This document shows, piece after piece, positions 53,688 to 62,358 of a stretch of DNA of 64,000 nt (positions are counted from its first letter, which is position 1; each line of letters begins with the position of its first letter). Under the pieces are notes generated by a model. The model did no database searches, was not told the origin of the DNA, and worked only from the letters and a program-made list of their open reading frames with translations. A program made the translations under genes and the position numbers. The stretch covers positions 62,001 through 126,000 of the forward strand of contig JBEKTW010000008.1 of NCBI GenBank assembly GCA_049515655.1, read 5' to 3'. Origin of the DNA: JBEKTW01 sp049515655. Its GTDB lineage: Bacteria > Bacteroidota > Ignavibacteria > UBA10030 > SZUA-254.

Positions 53688-55340
53688 TCATGCTAAACGA
53701 ATGATCTGGTGCTTGAAGCTGTCAATCTGCAGTTCATTCATCAGGTGCGTGACAAGCTCCACGCCGTGCTTATTCAGAAAGTAGATGATGTTCAACTCCC
53801 TCTCCTGGAAATTCCCCTTCGGGAAGATACTGTTGGCAACTCGCGACACCTGCCGTAGAGCGATTTCGTGCCTGCGCTTCTGAGCTTCAATCGTCTTTTC
53901 TTTCAAAACCTGAAATTGGGAATCGATTTTTGACCTCGTCGTCTCAAGGGCACCAAGAAGTGTAGGGTCAATGTAGTTCAATTCGAACTTCATTTCATTG
54001 GTCAATTCTCCGATGCGTTTCGACGCGTCGCCAAACAAATCTTCGATTTTAACTTCGGAAACCATCTCAATGACCTTCCGGTTCACGTGCTCAGGATTGC
54101 CGAAGAATTCCAGTAATTCGAGCTCGTATTTTTCGAGCGTCTTGTCATGCTTTGCCTCCAGGATCGTTGCGCCTGCCCGCGGGTAGATCATCGGCATCGC
54201 CACTTCAAAATACTGATACACCGGTTTCAACTGAGCGAAGTATGCAATTTCCGAAGGCCCTCCGACGTAGACAAGCGTGGGCAGAATCGTGTCCTGGCAA
54301 ATGGGCCGGAGGACAACATTGGCACTGAATAGTTCAGGGGTCTCGTCAGCAATCCGCAGGAGTTCGTCTTTCGGAAAGTATTGTCTGGTTCCCTTTAGAC
54401 TGAAATCCTGTTCCCGTGGTTCAATGAGATATCTTCCATTCTTATGAAAGAGGAACAGGTTGAGTGCCTTCGGCTTGATTTGCGCGTGATACTCCGCTTC
54501 CAATGCCGCACTGCGCCCTATGAAAACCTGAGAGAGTTTTGGATACTCCGCGATTTCCTTCTTGAACAGAGGAGCGAGCAGGCGTTTCACACGATTGTCA
54601 TTCGAGGAAACAAACACCAATCCGGATTTGCTGAAGAACTGATTCATCAGTCCGGCAAACGCTTTGGTGAGCGTCGTTCCGGGGCTGTACGCCTGTTGAA
54701 GTAATTCCAGCAGAGGCTTCTTGAACTCACTGTGGGGGAGAATGCTCTGGATTTGCTCAAGAAACGACTGAATCTGGCTGTCAAGCACAATGTTACCAAC
54801 GGCTCCGATGTTCCTGTCGAGCGGTTTGCCTTCAATGAGATATTCCACCGATATGGGGACATGGTCGGCATTCAAAAGGCCGATTTTGTTCACTTCTTCA
54901 AAATCATGGTCCTCATTCTCCATCCAGAATACGGGCACGAAGGTGTACTCCGGAAATGTCCTGCCCAGCTGCTCGGCAAGTTTGATTGTTGTTATGGTCT
55001 TGTATATCGTGTACATCGGTCCGGTCAGAATTCCGACCTGTTGACCGGTAACGACGGCTACCGTTTTCTCCTCAGCGAGTTTGCGGATGTTCTCCAAGGC
55101 CCGTTCAGAGGAGCCATAGTTGCGGTTCTGATCGAGCAAGATTTCGACCAGCTCGGACCTATGCTGAAATCGCTGGCAAACCTTCCCGGCAGCGACACCG
55201 AGTTGTTGAAGATTGTGGAAATCACTCTCGTAGTAACTTTGAACCTTCGCGAATTGGTTCAAGTAGTCGAGAAAGAGCTTTGAAAATCCACCCGCCGAAT
55301 GGGGAAGGTCGTGGTAGTCAATCCAGTTTGATTCGTTCAT
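53688..55340 (-). CDS. bshC: Bacillithiol biosynthesis cysteine-adding enzyme BshC
   Basis: Adds cysteine to glucosaminyl-malate, the last step of bacillithiol synthesis. About 550 residues with the BshC features: an N-terminal SNWIDYHDLPHSAGGFSKLF region, a Rossmann-like core containing VVTGQQVGILTGPMYTIYKTITTIKLA, FWMENEDHDFEEVNK and FPKDELLRI, and a long C-terminal coiled coil. The start is ATG 55340: a minus-strand promoter at 55369-55399 covers ATG 55385 and excludes TTG/ATG starts further upstream. bshA and bshB are not in the window. Confidence 0.93.
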   Translation of the reverse strand: MNESNWIDYHDLPHSAGGFSKLFLDYLNQFAKVQSYYESDFHNLQQLGVAAGKVCQRFQHRSELVEILLDQNRNYGSSERALENIRKLAEEKTVAVVTGQQVGILTGPMYTIYKTITTIKLAEQLGRTFPEYTFVPVFWMENEDHDFEEVNKIGLLNADHVPISVEYLIEGKPLDRNIGAVGNIVLDSQIQSFLEQIQSILPHSEFKKPLLELLQQAYSPGTTLTKAFAGLMNQFFSKSGLVFVSSNDNRVKRLLAPLFKKEIAEYPKLSQVFIGRSAALEAEYHAQIKPKALNLFLFHKNGRYLIEPREQDFSLKGTRQYFPKDELLRIADETPELFSANVVLRPICQDTILPTLVYVGGPSEIAYFAQLKPVYQYFEVAMPMIYPRAGATILEAKHDKTLEKYELELLEFFGNPEHVNRKVIEMVSEVKIEDLFGDASKRIGELTNEMKFELNYIDPTLLGALETTRSKIDSQFQVLKEKTIEAQKRRHEIALRQVSRVANSIFPKGNFQERELNIIYFLNKHGVELVTHLMNELQIDSFKHQIIRLA

Positions 55341-55368
55341 GTTCTTGTGAGTCGGTAATGAGTTCTGG

Positions 55369-55399
55369 AGAATATACTCTTTCATGCTCACATAAGCAA
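55369..55399 (-). promoter_or_regulatory. Promoter of bshC
   Basis: On the minus strand: TTG (complement of 55397-55399), 20 nt, TATATTCT (complement of 55369-55376). The predicted transcript start is about 20-25 nt before ATG 55340. Confidence 0.6.
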
Positions 55400-55465
55400 A
55401 AAAGTTTGCCCTTCCCCCAGGCAGCCGTCGCAAATGCTCTGACGAATCAGGGAGCACTTCAATTC

Positions 55466-55496
55466 TTGACTAATATCATATCTGTCGTTATATTTT
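55466..55496 (+). promoter_or_regulatory. Rightward promoter with no gene behind it
   Basis: TTG (55466-55468), 20 nt, TATATTTT (55489-55496), one of the strongest matches in the window. It is divergent from the bshC promoter, and the nearest genes to the right are on the opposite strand. Confidence 0.5.
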
Positions 55497-55502
55497 TGCC
55501 AC

Positions 55503-55606
55503 TAGGCGTGCACCAATGGTGATTGCACTGCAGCAATTAGTTCACAAAAAGGACTGAGTAAATCACATAAGTGCGACTCACTTTTGGAAGTGAGTCGCGC
55601 ACTTTT
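55503..55606 (+). ncRNA. Candidate small RNA opposite the punA-bshC spacer
   Basis: Predicted to start about 6 nt after a consensus promoter and to end at a strong hairpin: GCGACTCACTT (55573-55583) with AAGTGAGTCGC (55588-55598), then ACTTTT. Upstream in the same RNA are CACC AAT GGTG and ATTGC ACTGCA GCAAT stem-loops. A 13-codon frame (ATG GTG ATT...) lies inside. On the minus strand the same hairpin could terminate the phosphorylase transcript. Evidence is promoter plus structure only. Confidence 0.3.
55573..55598. terminator. Hairpin after the purine nucleoside phosphorylase gene
   Basis: An 11-bp perfect stem with a TTGG loop, extendable by a T-G and a G-C pair. It lies 15 nt beyond the phosphorylase stop on the minus strand. 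Neither strand has a long T tract. It can act for the salvage operon (minus) or for the candidate small RNA (plus). Confidence 0.5.
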
Positions 55607-55612
55607 GGGAGC

Positions 55613-56428
55613 TTACGTGATCTTCTTGATTACTCCTGCCAGTAACTCGACAAATGTTTCCTTCACATTGTTCGCTACTTCCGTGACCTCGAGGTGTGAA
55701 AGTTTTCCGTGGTTGATACCGGTTGCCAGGTTCGTAATGCAGGAGATGCCCGCGACGCGCATGCCGAGGGCTGCGGCAAGGCTTACCTCATTGACCGTCG
55801 ACATTCCGACCGCATCACAGCCAATTCTTCGTACCATTTCAATCTCAGCCGAGGTTTCATAGGAGGGTCCCTTCAAACCGCAATACACACCTTCCTGCAA
55901 CAAGATGCTCTTGGTGCAGGCGACAGCCCTGATTTGCTCCTGCAGTCTGCGGTCATAGATTTCCTTTGTTGCATGGACTCCTGACTGATGGTCACAGGGG
56001 TTTTCAAATGTCAGGTTGACCTGGTCGGTGACCAACATCAGGTCTCCGGGCGAAAAGGCGCGATTGACCGCTCCCGCGGCGTTCGTTACAATGAGAGTCC
56101 CGATTCCAAATTCATGCGCCACACGAATAGGGTAAAGAACGGGGTCTAAGTCTCCCGTTTCGTAAAAGTGTATCCTGCCCTGGAATGCAAGGACTGGCAC
56201 GTCGTCCAGTCTCCCGAAAATGAGTCTTCCGTGGTGGCCCTCAACGGTCGAAAGAGGATAATGGGGTATGGTCGAACTTTCGATGGTCTTTTTTGAAGAC
56301 AAAGCGCCGGCAAGGACCCCGAGTCCCGAACCAAAAATGACCGCAACATTCGGCCGCAGTTTGGTTTTCGACAGCAGGAAGCGGACGGTCTCTTTGATTC
56401 TTTGATCCTTTTGTTCCTTCATATTCAA
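55613..56428 (-). CDS. punA: Purine nucleoside phosphorylase
   Basis: Phosphorolysis of (deoxy)inosine and guanosine to base and (deoxy)ribose 1-phosphate. 271 residues, trimeric family. AVIFGSGLGVLAGAL is the phosphate-binding start, VEGHHGRLIFGRL and TNAAGAVNRAFSPGDLMLVTDQVN follow, and GPSYETSAEIEMVRRIG (Glu) and CITNLATGIN (Asn) hold the purine-specificity residues of the guanine/hypoxanthine type. It lies 69 nt after the second permease gene and is the last gene of the nucleoside operon. Confidence 0.95.
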   Translation of the reverse strand: MNMKEQKDQRIKETVRFLLSKTKLRPNVAVIFGSGLGVLAGALSSKKTIESSTIPHYPLSTVEGHHGRLIFGRLDDVPVLAFQGRIHFYETGDLDPVLYPIRVAHEFGIGTLIVTNAAGAVNRAFSPGDLMLVTDQVNLTFENPCDHQSGVHATKEIYDRRLQEQIRAVACTKSILLQEGVYCGLKGPSYETSAEIEMVRRIGCDAVGMSTVNEVSLAAALGMRVAGISCITNLATGINHGKLSHLEVTEVANNVKETFVELLAGVIKKIT

Positions 56429-56497
56429 TTCCTTGTTTTCCCTCTCTGATTAGGCGGCAGTCTCAACGATACCGAAAAAAACTTAATGCCAAGAAGA

Positions 56498-57388
56498 TCA
56501 ACCATTCTCATAAGGGATACCATCTGCCGCGGGCGGAGTGGATTTGCCAATGAATCCCGCTAGGACGACCATCGTGAGGACGTAAGGGATCATCTGGACG
56601 AACTGGGTTGCCGCGAAACTACCCTGGAGTTGAATTGTCAGGCTTTCGGCAAATCCGAAGAGAAGGCACGCACCCACAGCTCCGATCGGTTTCCATTTGC
56701 CTATGATCATCGCTGCAAGAGCAATGTATCCGCGCCCAGCGGAAATTCCATCGGTGAAACTGTGCTGGTCGAGCGCCAACCACGCCCCGCCTAATCCGGC
56801 CAATGCCCCACTAATGAGTACTCCTGCGTACCGGAGTCCGGAGACACTCAGGCCCAACGTCTCGACTGCTGCCGGATGTTCACCGACGGCCCGCAGCCGC
56901 AGACCGAAGCGGGTCTTGTATAAGACGAAGTGCGAAAGAAGAGCGAGGATCGCGGTACCGACAATGAAGGGATTGACGATGGGGATGCTTGAAAAAACGC
57001 CCCATTCTTCGATTCCCGGTATGCGGGCTGAGTTGCTGGAACTGCTGAAAATCAATTGGCACGAAAATTTTGTGATGCCGAGTGCCAACAAGTTGATGGC
57101 AATCCCGCTGACGATCTGGTCGGTCTTGAACGTCACCGAGGTCACACTGTGAAGGAGGCCGGTCAACATGCCTGCTGCCACACCGCAGAGTATTCCGATT
57201 AGCGGGTCATGAGAATAATACGTGCCGACCGTCGTCGCGAAAGCACCGATGAGCAAAATTCCCTCAAGCGCGATGTTAACAACACCGCCTCGCTCGCTGA
57301 ACGTCGCGCCGAGAGCCGGCAGGGCGTAAGGAACCGAGATTCGCAAAGTTTGTGCGAGAAACGCAAAGCTCAGGAGAGAATCAAGCAT
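56498..57388 (-). CDS. Nucleoside ABC transporter permease (NupQ/YufQ type)
   Basis: Inner-membrane permease of the BPD_transp_2 family, 296 residues with about eight to ten helices. N-terminal LPALGATFSERGGVVNIALEGILLIGAF and the EAA-like VLISGALAGLGGAWLALDQ segment are typical of the B. subtilis YufQ/NupQ branch. It overlaps the first permease gene by 8 nt. The pair forms the membrane part of a BMP-type nucleoside importer. Confidence 0.92.
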   Translation of the reverse strand: MLDSLLSFAFLAQTLRISVPYALPALGATFSERGGVVNIALEGILLIGAFATTVGTYYSHDPLIGILCGVAAGMLTGLLHSVTSVTFKTDQIVSGIAINLLALGITKFSCQLIFSSSSNSARIPGIEEWGVFSSIPIVNPFIVGTAILALLSHFVLYKTRFGLRLRAVGEHPAAVETLGLSVSGLRYAGVLISGALAGLGGAWLALDQHSFTDGISAGRGYIALAAMIIGKWKPIGAVGACLLFGFAESLTIQLQGSFAATQFVQMIPYVLTMVVLAGFIGKSTPPAADGIPYENG

Positions 57389-58448
57389 GGATGGTCTCCA
57401 CCGGCTTGTTCATGACTTTCGTCCATCGGTCGAATACTTTCGTGAGCACAATGACAAAGAGAATGATGATCGCTTGCAGGATATTCACCAGCTCCTTCGG
57501 AACAATCGTGTTGATGGTGAGGCTTCCGTACTCGAGTGTTCCAAAGAAGAGCGACGCAATAATAATACCGACCGGATGGTTTCTGCCCAATAATGCAGCC
57601 GCAATTCCTATGAAACCGACTCCTTCCGAAAAGCCGAGCTCAAAATAGTGTTTGTATCCAAGAACAAAATTGCTTCCTACGAGTCCGGCAAAGGCGCCGG
57701 CCATCGTCATCGCCATGATCGTCCGCCGGGGAACATCGATGCCGCCATAGCTGGCAGCGGTAATGCTCAAACCGACGGCGCGAATTTCATAACCTTGCCT
57801 TGTTTTCCAAAGGAAATAGTACAGAAACGCACAGGCGAGAAGAGCGATCACGATACTGAAATTCACGGGTGATCCCTTGAAGAGAGCAGAAAGCTGATCC
57901 AGGCGCATTAACTCCGCTTTGTCGGATATCGAAGGCGTGTGAACGGTTGCGGGAACAGCAAAGATATTGTTCACAAGATAGCTTATCAACGCCGCAGCTA
58001 TGAAATTCATCATGATTGTGTTGATCACCTCGTGTGCGCCAAATTTTGCTTTCAGCACGCCCGGTATCGCCCCCCAGACAGCACCGCCGAACATTCCGCC
58101 GAATACACAAAGAGGAAGGAGAACAACGGCCGGCAACGACGTAAAGGTAAAACCTATCCATGCAGTCACGAACGAACCGATATACAGCTGGCCTTCAGCG
58201 CCGATATTGAAGAGGCCCGCCCGAAAAGCGATGGCAGCAGAAAGACCCGTGAACATCAAGGGGGTCGCTTTGAAGAGAATCTGGCCGACGCCGTACGGAT
58301 TTCCAAGTGTTTCAGAGAAGAACCTGCCGTACACCGCAAACGGGTCTTTCCCTACGACGAGAATGAACGCTCCGCAGACAATGAAGGCCAGAACGAGCGA
58401 TAGGGTAGGGCCAAGGAGCTGAAGCAGTATGTTCCTAAACTTCTTCAT
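57381..58448 (-). CDS. Nucleoside ABC transporter permease (NupP/YufP type)
   Basis: Partner permease, about 355 residues. Features: KATPLMFTGLSAAIAFRAGLFNIGAEGQLYIG, KAKFGAHEVINTIMMNFIAAAL and the EAA-like TMAGAFAGLVGSNFVLGY. The start is taken as ATG 58448; TTG 58484, 12 nt after the ATPase stop, would add twelve residues. Neither has a ribosome-binding site, so coupling to the ATPase gene is likely. Confidence 0.92.
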   Translation of the reverse strand: MKKFRNILLQLLGPTLSLVLAFIVCGAFILVVGKDPFAVYGRFFSETLGNPYGVGQILFKATPLMFTGLSAAIAFRAGLFNIGAEGQLYIGSFVTAWIGFTFTSLPAVVLLPLCVFGGMFGGAVWGAIPGVLKAKFGAHEVINTIMMNFIAAALISYLVNNIFAVPATVHTPSISDKAELMRLDQLSALFKGSPVNFSIVIALLACAFLYYFLWKTRQGYEIRAVGLSITAASYGGIDVPRRTIMAMTMAGAFAGLVGSNFVLGYKHYFELGFSEGVGFIGIAAALLGRNHPVGIIIASLFFGTLEYGSLTINTIVPKELVNILQAIIILFVIVLTKVFDRWTKVMNKPVETIHA

Positions 58449-58496
58449 TAGATTTGAGGTGAAGAAAATTCGTTTGTGAAACAACGCGGCACATTC

Positions 58497-60023
58497 TTAA
58501 CCCGCTTTTCTTTTTGCCCCCGTCATGTACAAGCCAAGTTCTCGCTCGGATGTTTCTTTCGCGTTCAGCGTTATGACAATCTCACCTTGAAACATTACTG
58601 CGATTCGATCTGAAATCGAGAGAAGTTCCGACAGATCCGAGGAGACGAGCAAGATTGCTTTCCCCTTGCTTCGTTCAGAAAGGAGTGTTTGATGGACAAA
58701 TCGCGTTGCATTGATATCAAGTCCTCTTGTCGGCTGGCTGACGACGATCAAAGGGGCATCCTTCGATATCTCCCTGGCGATCACGATTTTCTGTTGATTG
58801 CCGCCGGAAAGTTCACGGGCCGTCTGTTTCTCATCGGTCGTGCGAATGTCGAACTGAGCTATCATTCGCTCCGTATAGGCATCAATACTGCGTGCCCGCA
58901 GCTTAAAGAATGAAGAATACGCGGGTTCATTTTGGCGTCCAAGAAGAAAGTTCTCGGCGAGCGTGAAATCCAGAACGAGTCCATGTTTATGACGGTCTTC
59001 GGGAATATGCGCGATGGAGGTCTTGCGCTGAGGAATTTCGGTGCCGCCGACCCTGACGGCACCCGCTGTTGCGCGACGTAATCCCGTGAGAACCTGCACC
59101 AGCTCACTTTGCCCATTTCCTTCGACTGCGGCGATGCCAAAAACTTCTCCGCTGAAGATGGAGAGCGTGATGTTTCGTAGCGCAGGCAATCTTTTATCAT
59201 TCAGCGCGCAGAGATTTTCGATTGACAACGCTGGCTTCCTCGTCTCGGGCGGCTCAGAGACCTCAGGGATTTGTCTCCCGGTATATGATATCGACTGTTC
59301 GATTTCCTGTCCGACCATCATTCGCGCAATCTGATCTTTGGTAGTGGCTCCGGTTGCCATGTGACCGACGACCTTGCCGCGCCGCATAACTGTCACACGG
59401 TCACTTATTGCCATTACCTCGGCGAGTTTGTGAGTGATGAAAACAACGGTTTTCTGTTGTTCCCTCATCCTCCTGAGTATCGCGAAGAGCTCCTCTATCT
59501 CATGCGGCGTGAGCACGGCAGTTGGCTCATCCAGGATAAGAATGTCGGCGTTTCGGTAGAGAACCTTCAGAATTTCCACGCGTTGCTGCAAACCAACCGA
59601 GAGGTTCTCGATCCGCTCTCTTGGATCGATATTGAAATGATATGCCCGGGAAAGCCGGTTGACATCTTCCTCCGCCTGGGCGGTATCGAGGAATTGCCCT
59701 ATCCGCGTTGGTTCCTTTCCAAGAATTATGTTTTCGGCGACCGTGAGGGGAGAAATGAGCATGAAATGTTGGTGAACCATGCCGATTCCGCAAGATATCG
59801 CCTTGGCCGGGTTCCGGACTGTTTGCCTTTGTTCATTGATGAAAATAGAACCACGCTCGGGAGCATGAATGCCGTAAAGGATTTTCATCAGCGTCGATTT
59901 TCCGGCGCCGTTTTCTCCAACGAGAGCATGAATCTCACCCTTCTCGACCTCAAAATTGACGCGGTCGTTGGCTTTCATGCTTCCAAAGTACTTGGTAATA
60001 TCTTGCATCCGGAAGGCCAGCAT
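58497..60023 (-). CDS. Nucleoside ABC transporter ATP-binding protein (two ABC domains)
   Basis: 508 residues with two fused nucleotide-binding domains, as in sugar and nucleoside importers (RbsA/YufO). The first has Walker A GENGAGKST, the signature LSVGLQQRVEIL and Walker B ILILDEPTAVLTP. The second has a degenerate Walker A (VEGNGQSEL), signature LSGGNQQKIVIA and VVSQPTRGLD in place of a standard Walker B, a normal feature of this family. Encoded between the BMP lipoprotein and the permeases, it powers that importer. Confidence 0.94.
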   Translation of the reverse strand: MLAFRMQDITKYFGSMKANDRVNFEVEKGEIHALVGENGAGKSTLMKILYGIHAPERGSIFINEQRQTVRNPAKAISCGIGMVHQHFMLISPLTVAENIILGKEPTRIGQFLDTAQAEEDVNRLSRAYHFNIDPRERIENLSVGLQQRVEILKVLYRNADILILDEPTAVLTPHEIEELFAILRRMREQQKTVVFITHKLAEVMAISDRVTVMRRGKVVGHMATGATTKDQIARMMVGQEIEQSISYTGRQIPEVSEPPETRKPALSIENLCALNDKRLPALRNITLSIFSGEVFGIAAVEGNGQSELVQVLTGLRRATAGAVRVGGTEIPQRKTSIAHIPEDRHKHGLVLDFTLAENFLLGRQNEPAYSSFFKLRARSIDAYTERMIAQFDIRTTDEKQTARELSGGNQQKIVIAREISKDAPLIVVSQPTRGLDINATRFVHQTLLSERSKGKAILLVSSDLSELLSISDRIAVMFQGEIVITLNAKETSERELGLYMTGAKRKAG

Positions 60024-60046
60024 GGAGCGGAGCAGTAGAAAGGAGA

Positions 60047-61087
60047 TCAGCGGTCGGGAACTGCAATGACTCCCGAGATTATCTTGTCCCGGATTTCCTC
60101 AACTCGCACATGAACAGTTTCTGGAATCAGAGCCTTATTATTATCGTCGTAGACATAATCTACACCCTTTGACTTCAAGCCAAAAATCGCAGTAACTCCA
60201 CCTTTGAATTTTCCTTCCTTGGTGGCTTTGACGGTCTCCGAGATGGTGTTCTCCACGATCTTGGTCATGCTCGTGAGCACATAGCCTGGCGCCTCGTGGA
60301 ATTGGTCGGAATCAACCCCGATCGCCAGCTTGTGCGTTTCTCTCGCCGCCTCAAAGAGCCCTAGCCCCGTAACACCGGATGCATGATAGATAATATCAGC
60401 GCCCTGGGAATATTGTCCTAGGCCAAGCTCTTTGCCCTTGCCAGGGTTCTTAAAAGCTTCTCCCGTGACGCCGGCATAGCCGATGATCACTTTGCAGGAC
60501 GGATCAACGTACTTTGCTCCCGCCACGTAGCCGGCTTCGAATTTCTTAATGAGAGGGGACTGCATCCCGCCAATAAAACCGATGATCTTGGTCTTTGATA
60601 TCAAAGCCGCTATTGCCCCGACCAGGAAGGATCCCTCTTCCTCTTTGAATTCAAGTGCAACGAGATTTGGTGGAATCACTCTGGTGCTGTCAAACGTATA
60701 ATCTACGCAGGCGAAATTCTTGTCTGGGAACTCCTTGGCTATATTCGTAATATCATCGGTGAAAATGAACCCAATACCAAAAATCAGCTGAATGTCCGGC
60801 CGGTTCGCAAGCTGCCTGAGCGCCGTTTCCCGGTCGGCTCCCGGTCCGGGCTCAATGTATTCAAAATCAATTCCCAATTCTTTCTTTGCGCGCTCCAAGC
60901 CTCGATACGCGGCATCGTTGAAGGACTTGTCGCCCCTGCCGCCAACATCAAAGACGAGTCCGACCTTCCATGTACCCAGAACCTCCTGCTGAGGTGATTT
61001 CTTTGCGCATCCTGCAACGCAGACGAGCCCAATGAGAAAAAGTAGTGTCGCATTAAGGGGTTTCATAATCGCGGCAAGGGATATCAT
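60047..61087 (-). CDS. BMP-family nucleoside-binding lipoprotein
   Basis: Substrate-binding lipoprotein of a nucleoside ABC importer (Bmp/PnrA/NupN family), 346 residues. The signal peptide ends in lipobox VAGC, followed by KKSPQQ. The mature domain has VGLVFDVGGRGDKSFNDAAYRG, FIGGMQSPLIKKFEAGYVAGAKYV and GVDSDQFHEAPGYVLTSMTK. ATG 61087 overlaps the tdk stop (ATGA); ATG 61066 is an alternative with a shorter signal peptide. Its operon neighbours argue for purine or pyrimidine nucleosides. Confidence 0.93.
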   Translation of the reverse strand: MISLAAIMKPLNATLLFLIGLVCVAGCAKKSPQQEVLGTWKVGLVFDVGGRGDKSFNDAAYRGLERAKKELGIDFEYIEPGPGADRETALRQLANRPDIQLIFGIGFIFTDDITNIAKEFPDKNFACVDYTFDSTRVIPPNLVALEFKEEEGSFLVGAIAALISKTKIIGFIGGMQSPLIKKFEAGYVAGAKYVDPSCKVIIGYAGVTGEAFKNPGKGKELGLGQYSQGADIIYHASGVTGLGLFEAARETHKLAIGVDSDQFHEAPGYVLTSMTKIVENTISETVKATKEGKFKGGVTAIFGLKSKGVDYVYDDNNKALIPETVHVRVEEIRDKIISGVIAVPDR

Positions 61088-61659
61088 TCGGTGGGAGGGT
61101 CAAAGCATTTCCTGCAGCGCGCTTCATATACTTCACGTGCTCCCACGACAACTAGTTCCTGTTGTTTGGTGATCCGTTGGCTTCGGTCTGCCGGATTCCC
61201 ACACTTCATGCATATGGCAAGGGTTTTTGTGATGTACTCGGCGACGGCGAGCAGGTGGGGCATCGGCTCAAACGGCCTGCCTCTGTAATCCTGGTCCAGG
61301 CCCGCAACAATTACTCGTTTACCGTTTGCAGCAAGTTGCTCGCAAACACCCACCAGCTCAGGAGAAAAGAACTGACCTTCATCGATACCTATCACTTGAG
61401 CATTCTTTGCTAACGACAGAATGTCTTTGGAATTATCCACTCTAATTGAGGAAAGGGATTGTTCGTTATGCGACACAATATGTGTTGGGCTGTAGCGAGT
61501 GTCAACGTGAGGTTTGAAGATAATTACTTCCTGTTTGGCAATTTGAGCCCGCCGAAGGCGACGGATAAGCTCTTCGGTCTTACCGCTGAACATACATCCT
61601 GTAATCACTTCAATCCAGCCGGTGTCTTTCGGCATATTATGCAGGGTTACGACGTCCAT
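61084..61659 (-). CDS. tdk: Thymidine kinase
   Basis: Type II thymidine kinase that traps imported thymidine and deoxyuridine as monophosphates. 191 residues. P-loop GCMFSGKTEELIRRLRRA near residues 21-38, the catalytic-site VIGIDEGQFF, the lasso region, and two zinc CxxC pairs (CMKCGN and CRKCF). The start is ATG 61659, 15 nt after cdd; ATG 61635 is an alternative. It overlaps the lipoprotein gene by 4 nt. Confidence 0.96.
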   Translation of the reverse strand: MDVVTLHNMPKDTGWIEVITGCMFSGKTEELIRRLRRAQIAKQEVIIFKPHVDTRYSPTHIVSHNEQSLSSIRVDNSKDILSLAKNAQVIGIDEGQFFSPELVGVCEQLAANGKRVIVAGLDQDYRGRPFEPMPHLLAVAEYITKTLAICMKCGNPADRSQRITKQQELVVVGAREVYEARCRKCFDPPTE

Positions 61660-61674
61660 GGCGAAGTTCTTCTT

Positions 61675-62091
61675 TCATTGTCTGAGTTCTCTACCATCGA
61701 AAGGAAGAGGGAGAAGATTAGCCATCTTCATCACTCTTGTCGCGCCTTTCCTGTTGGACAAGACGACGTCGATATTTCCGGCAAGATCCAGTATGACTTG
61801 TCTGCATGCTCCGCACGGCGAAATGAAATCCTTCGCGTCAGAGGCGATAGCTATTGCCTTGAACCTCTTCTGGGATTCTGACACGGCTTTGAAAAGCGCA
61901 GTGCGTTCCGCACATATCGTAAGACTGAACGAGCTGCTTTCGATGTTGCAACCGGTATAGATTTTGCCGGAAGATGTCAAGAGAGCGGCGCCCACCCGAA
62001 ATTTTGAGTACGGTGAGTACGATCTGTTCTTTGCTCTAAGCGCCGCCTTAATCAGCCTGGTATATGTATCGGCGTGTCTCTTCACTTTCAT
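61675..62091 (-). CDS. cdd: Cytidine deaminase
   Basis: Deaminates (deoxy)cytidine to (deoxy)uridine. 138 residues, the short homotetrameric type. Zinc ligands and catalytic Glu are present: TICAERTALF (Cys, Glu) and SPCGACRQVI (two Cys). N-terminus MKVKRHADTYTRLIKAALRA. The start is ATG 62091, 7 nt after the promoter; a longer open frame upstream crosses the promoter and is not used. It is the first gene of the operon cdd-tdk-BMP-ABC-permeases-phosphorylase. Confidence 0.95.
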   Translation of the reverse strand: MKVKRHADTYTRLIKAALRAKNRSYSPYSKFRVGAALLTSSGKIYTGCNIESSSFSLTICAERTALFKAVSESQKRFKAIAIASDAKDFISPCGACRQVILDLAGNIDVVLSNRKGATRVMKMANLLPLPFDGRELRQ

Positions 62092-62098
62092 ACGGCTT

Positions 62099-62129
62099 GG
62101 AATATAGAGAGAATAAAGGAGAGAATCAA
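62099..62129 (-). promoter_or_regulatory. Promoter of the nucleoside salvage operon
   Basis: On the minus strand: TTG (complement of 62127-62129), 20 nt, TATATTCC (complement of 62099-62106). Only 7 nt separate it from the cdd ATG, so the transcript is predicted to be leaderless or nearly so. The rest of the 62092-62358 gap shows nothing. Confidence 0.6.
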
Positions 62130-62358
62130 GAAAAGCGTGGTTAGGATGCCTGAATCCACCGGAAATCGTAAAACATAAGGAGAGAATTGGTCGAGTTCGA
62201 ATTCCACCGACCTGCAGTACCCGCCTGTGACAGCTGATAGGGAAGACAAGGAGTTTTGCTCGGCTGCCAACAACTTGCCAGGCCATGGAAGGGGGCACCG
62301 AAGTGGGGAATCCCCTGAAGAACAGGATCTCGAAAAACCTTCAAGCCGATTCTACATC

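Noticed and set aside
62092..62298. 69-residue N-terminal extension of cytidine deaminase
   Set aside because: It crosses the cdd promoter and has no similarity to deaminases; ATG 62091 gives the family length.
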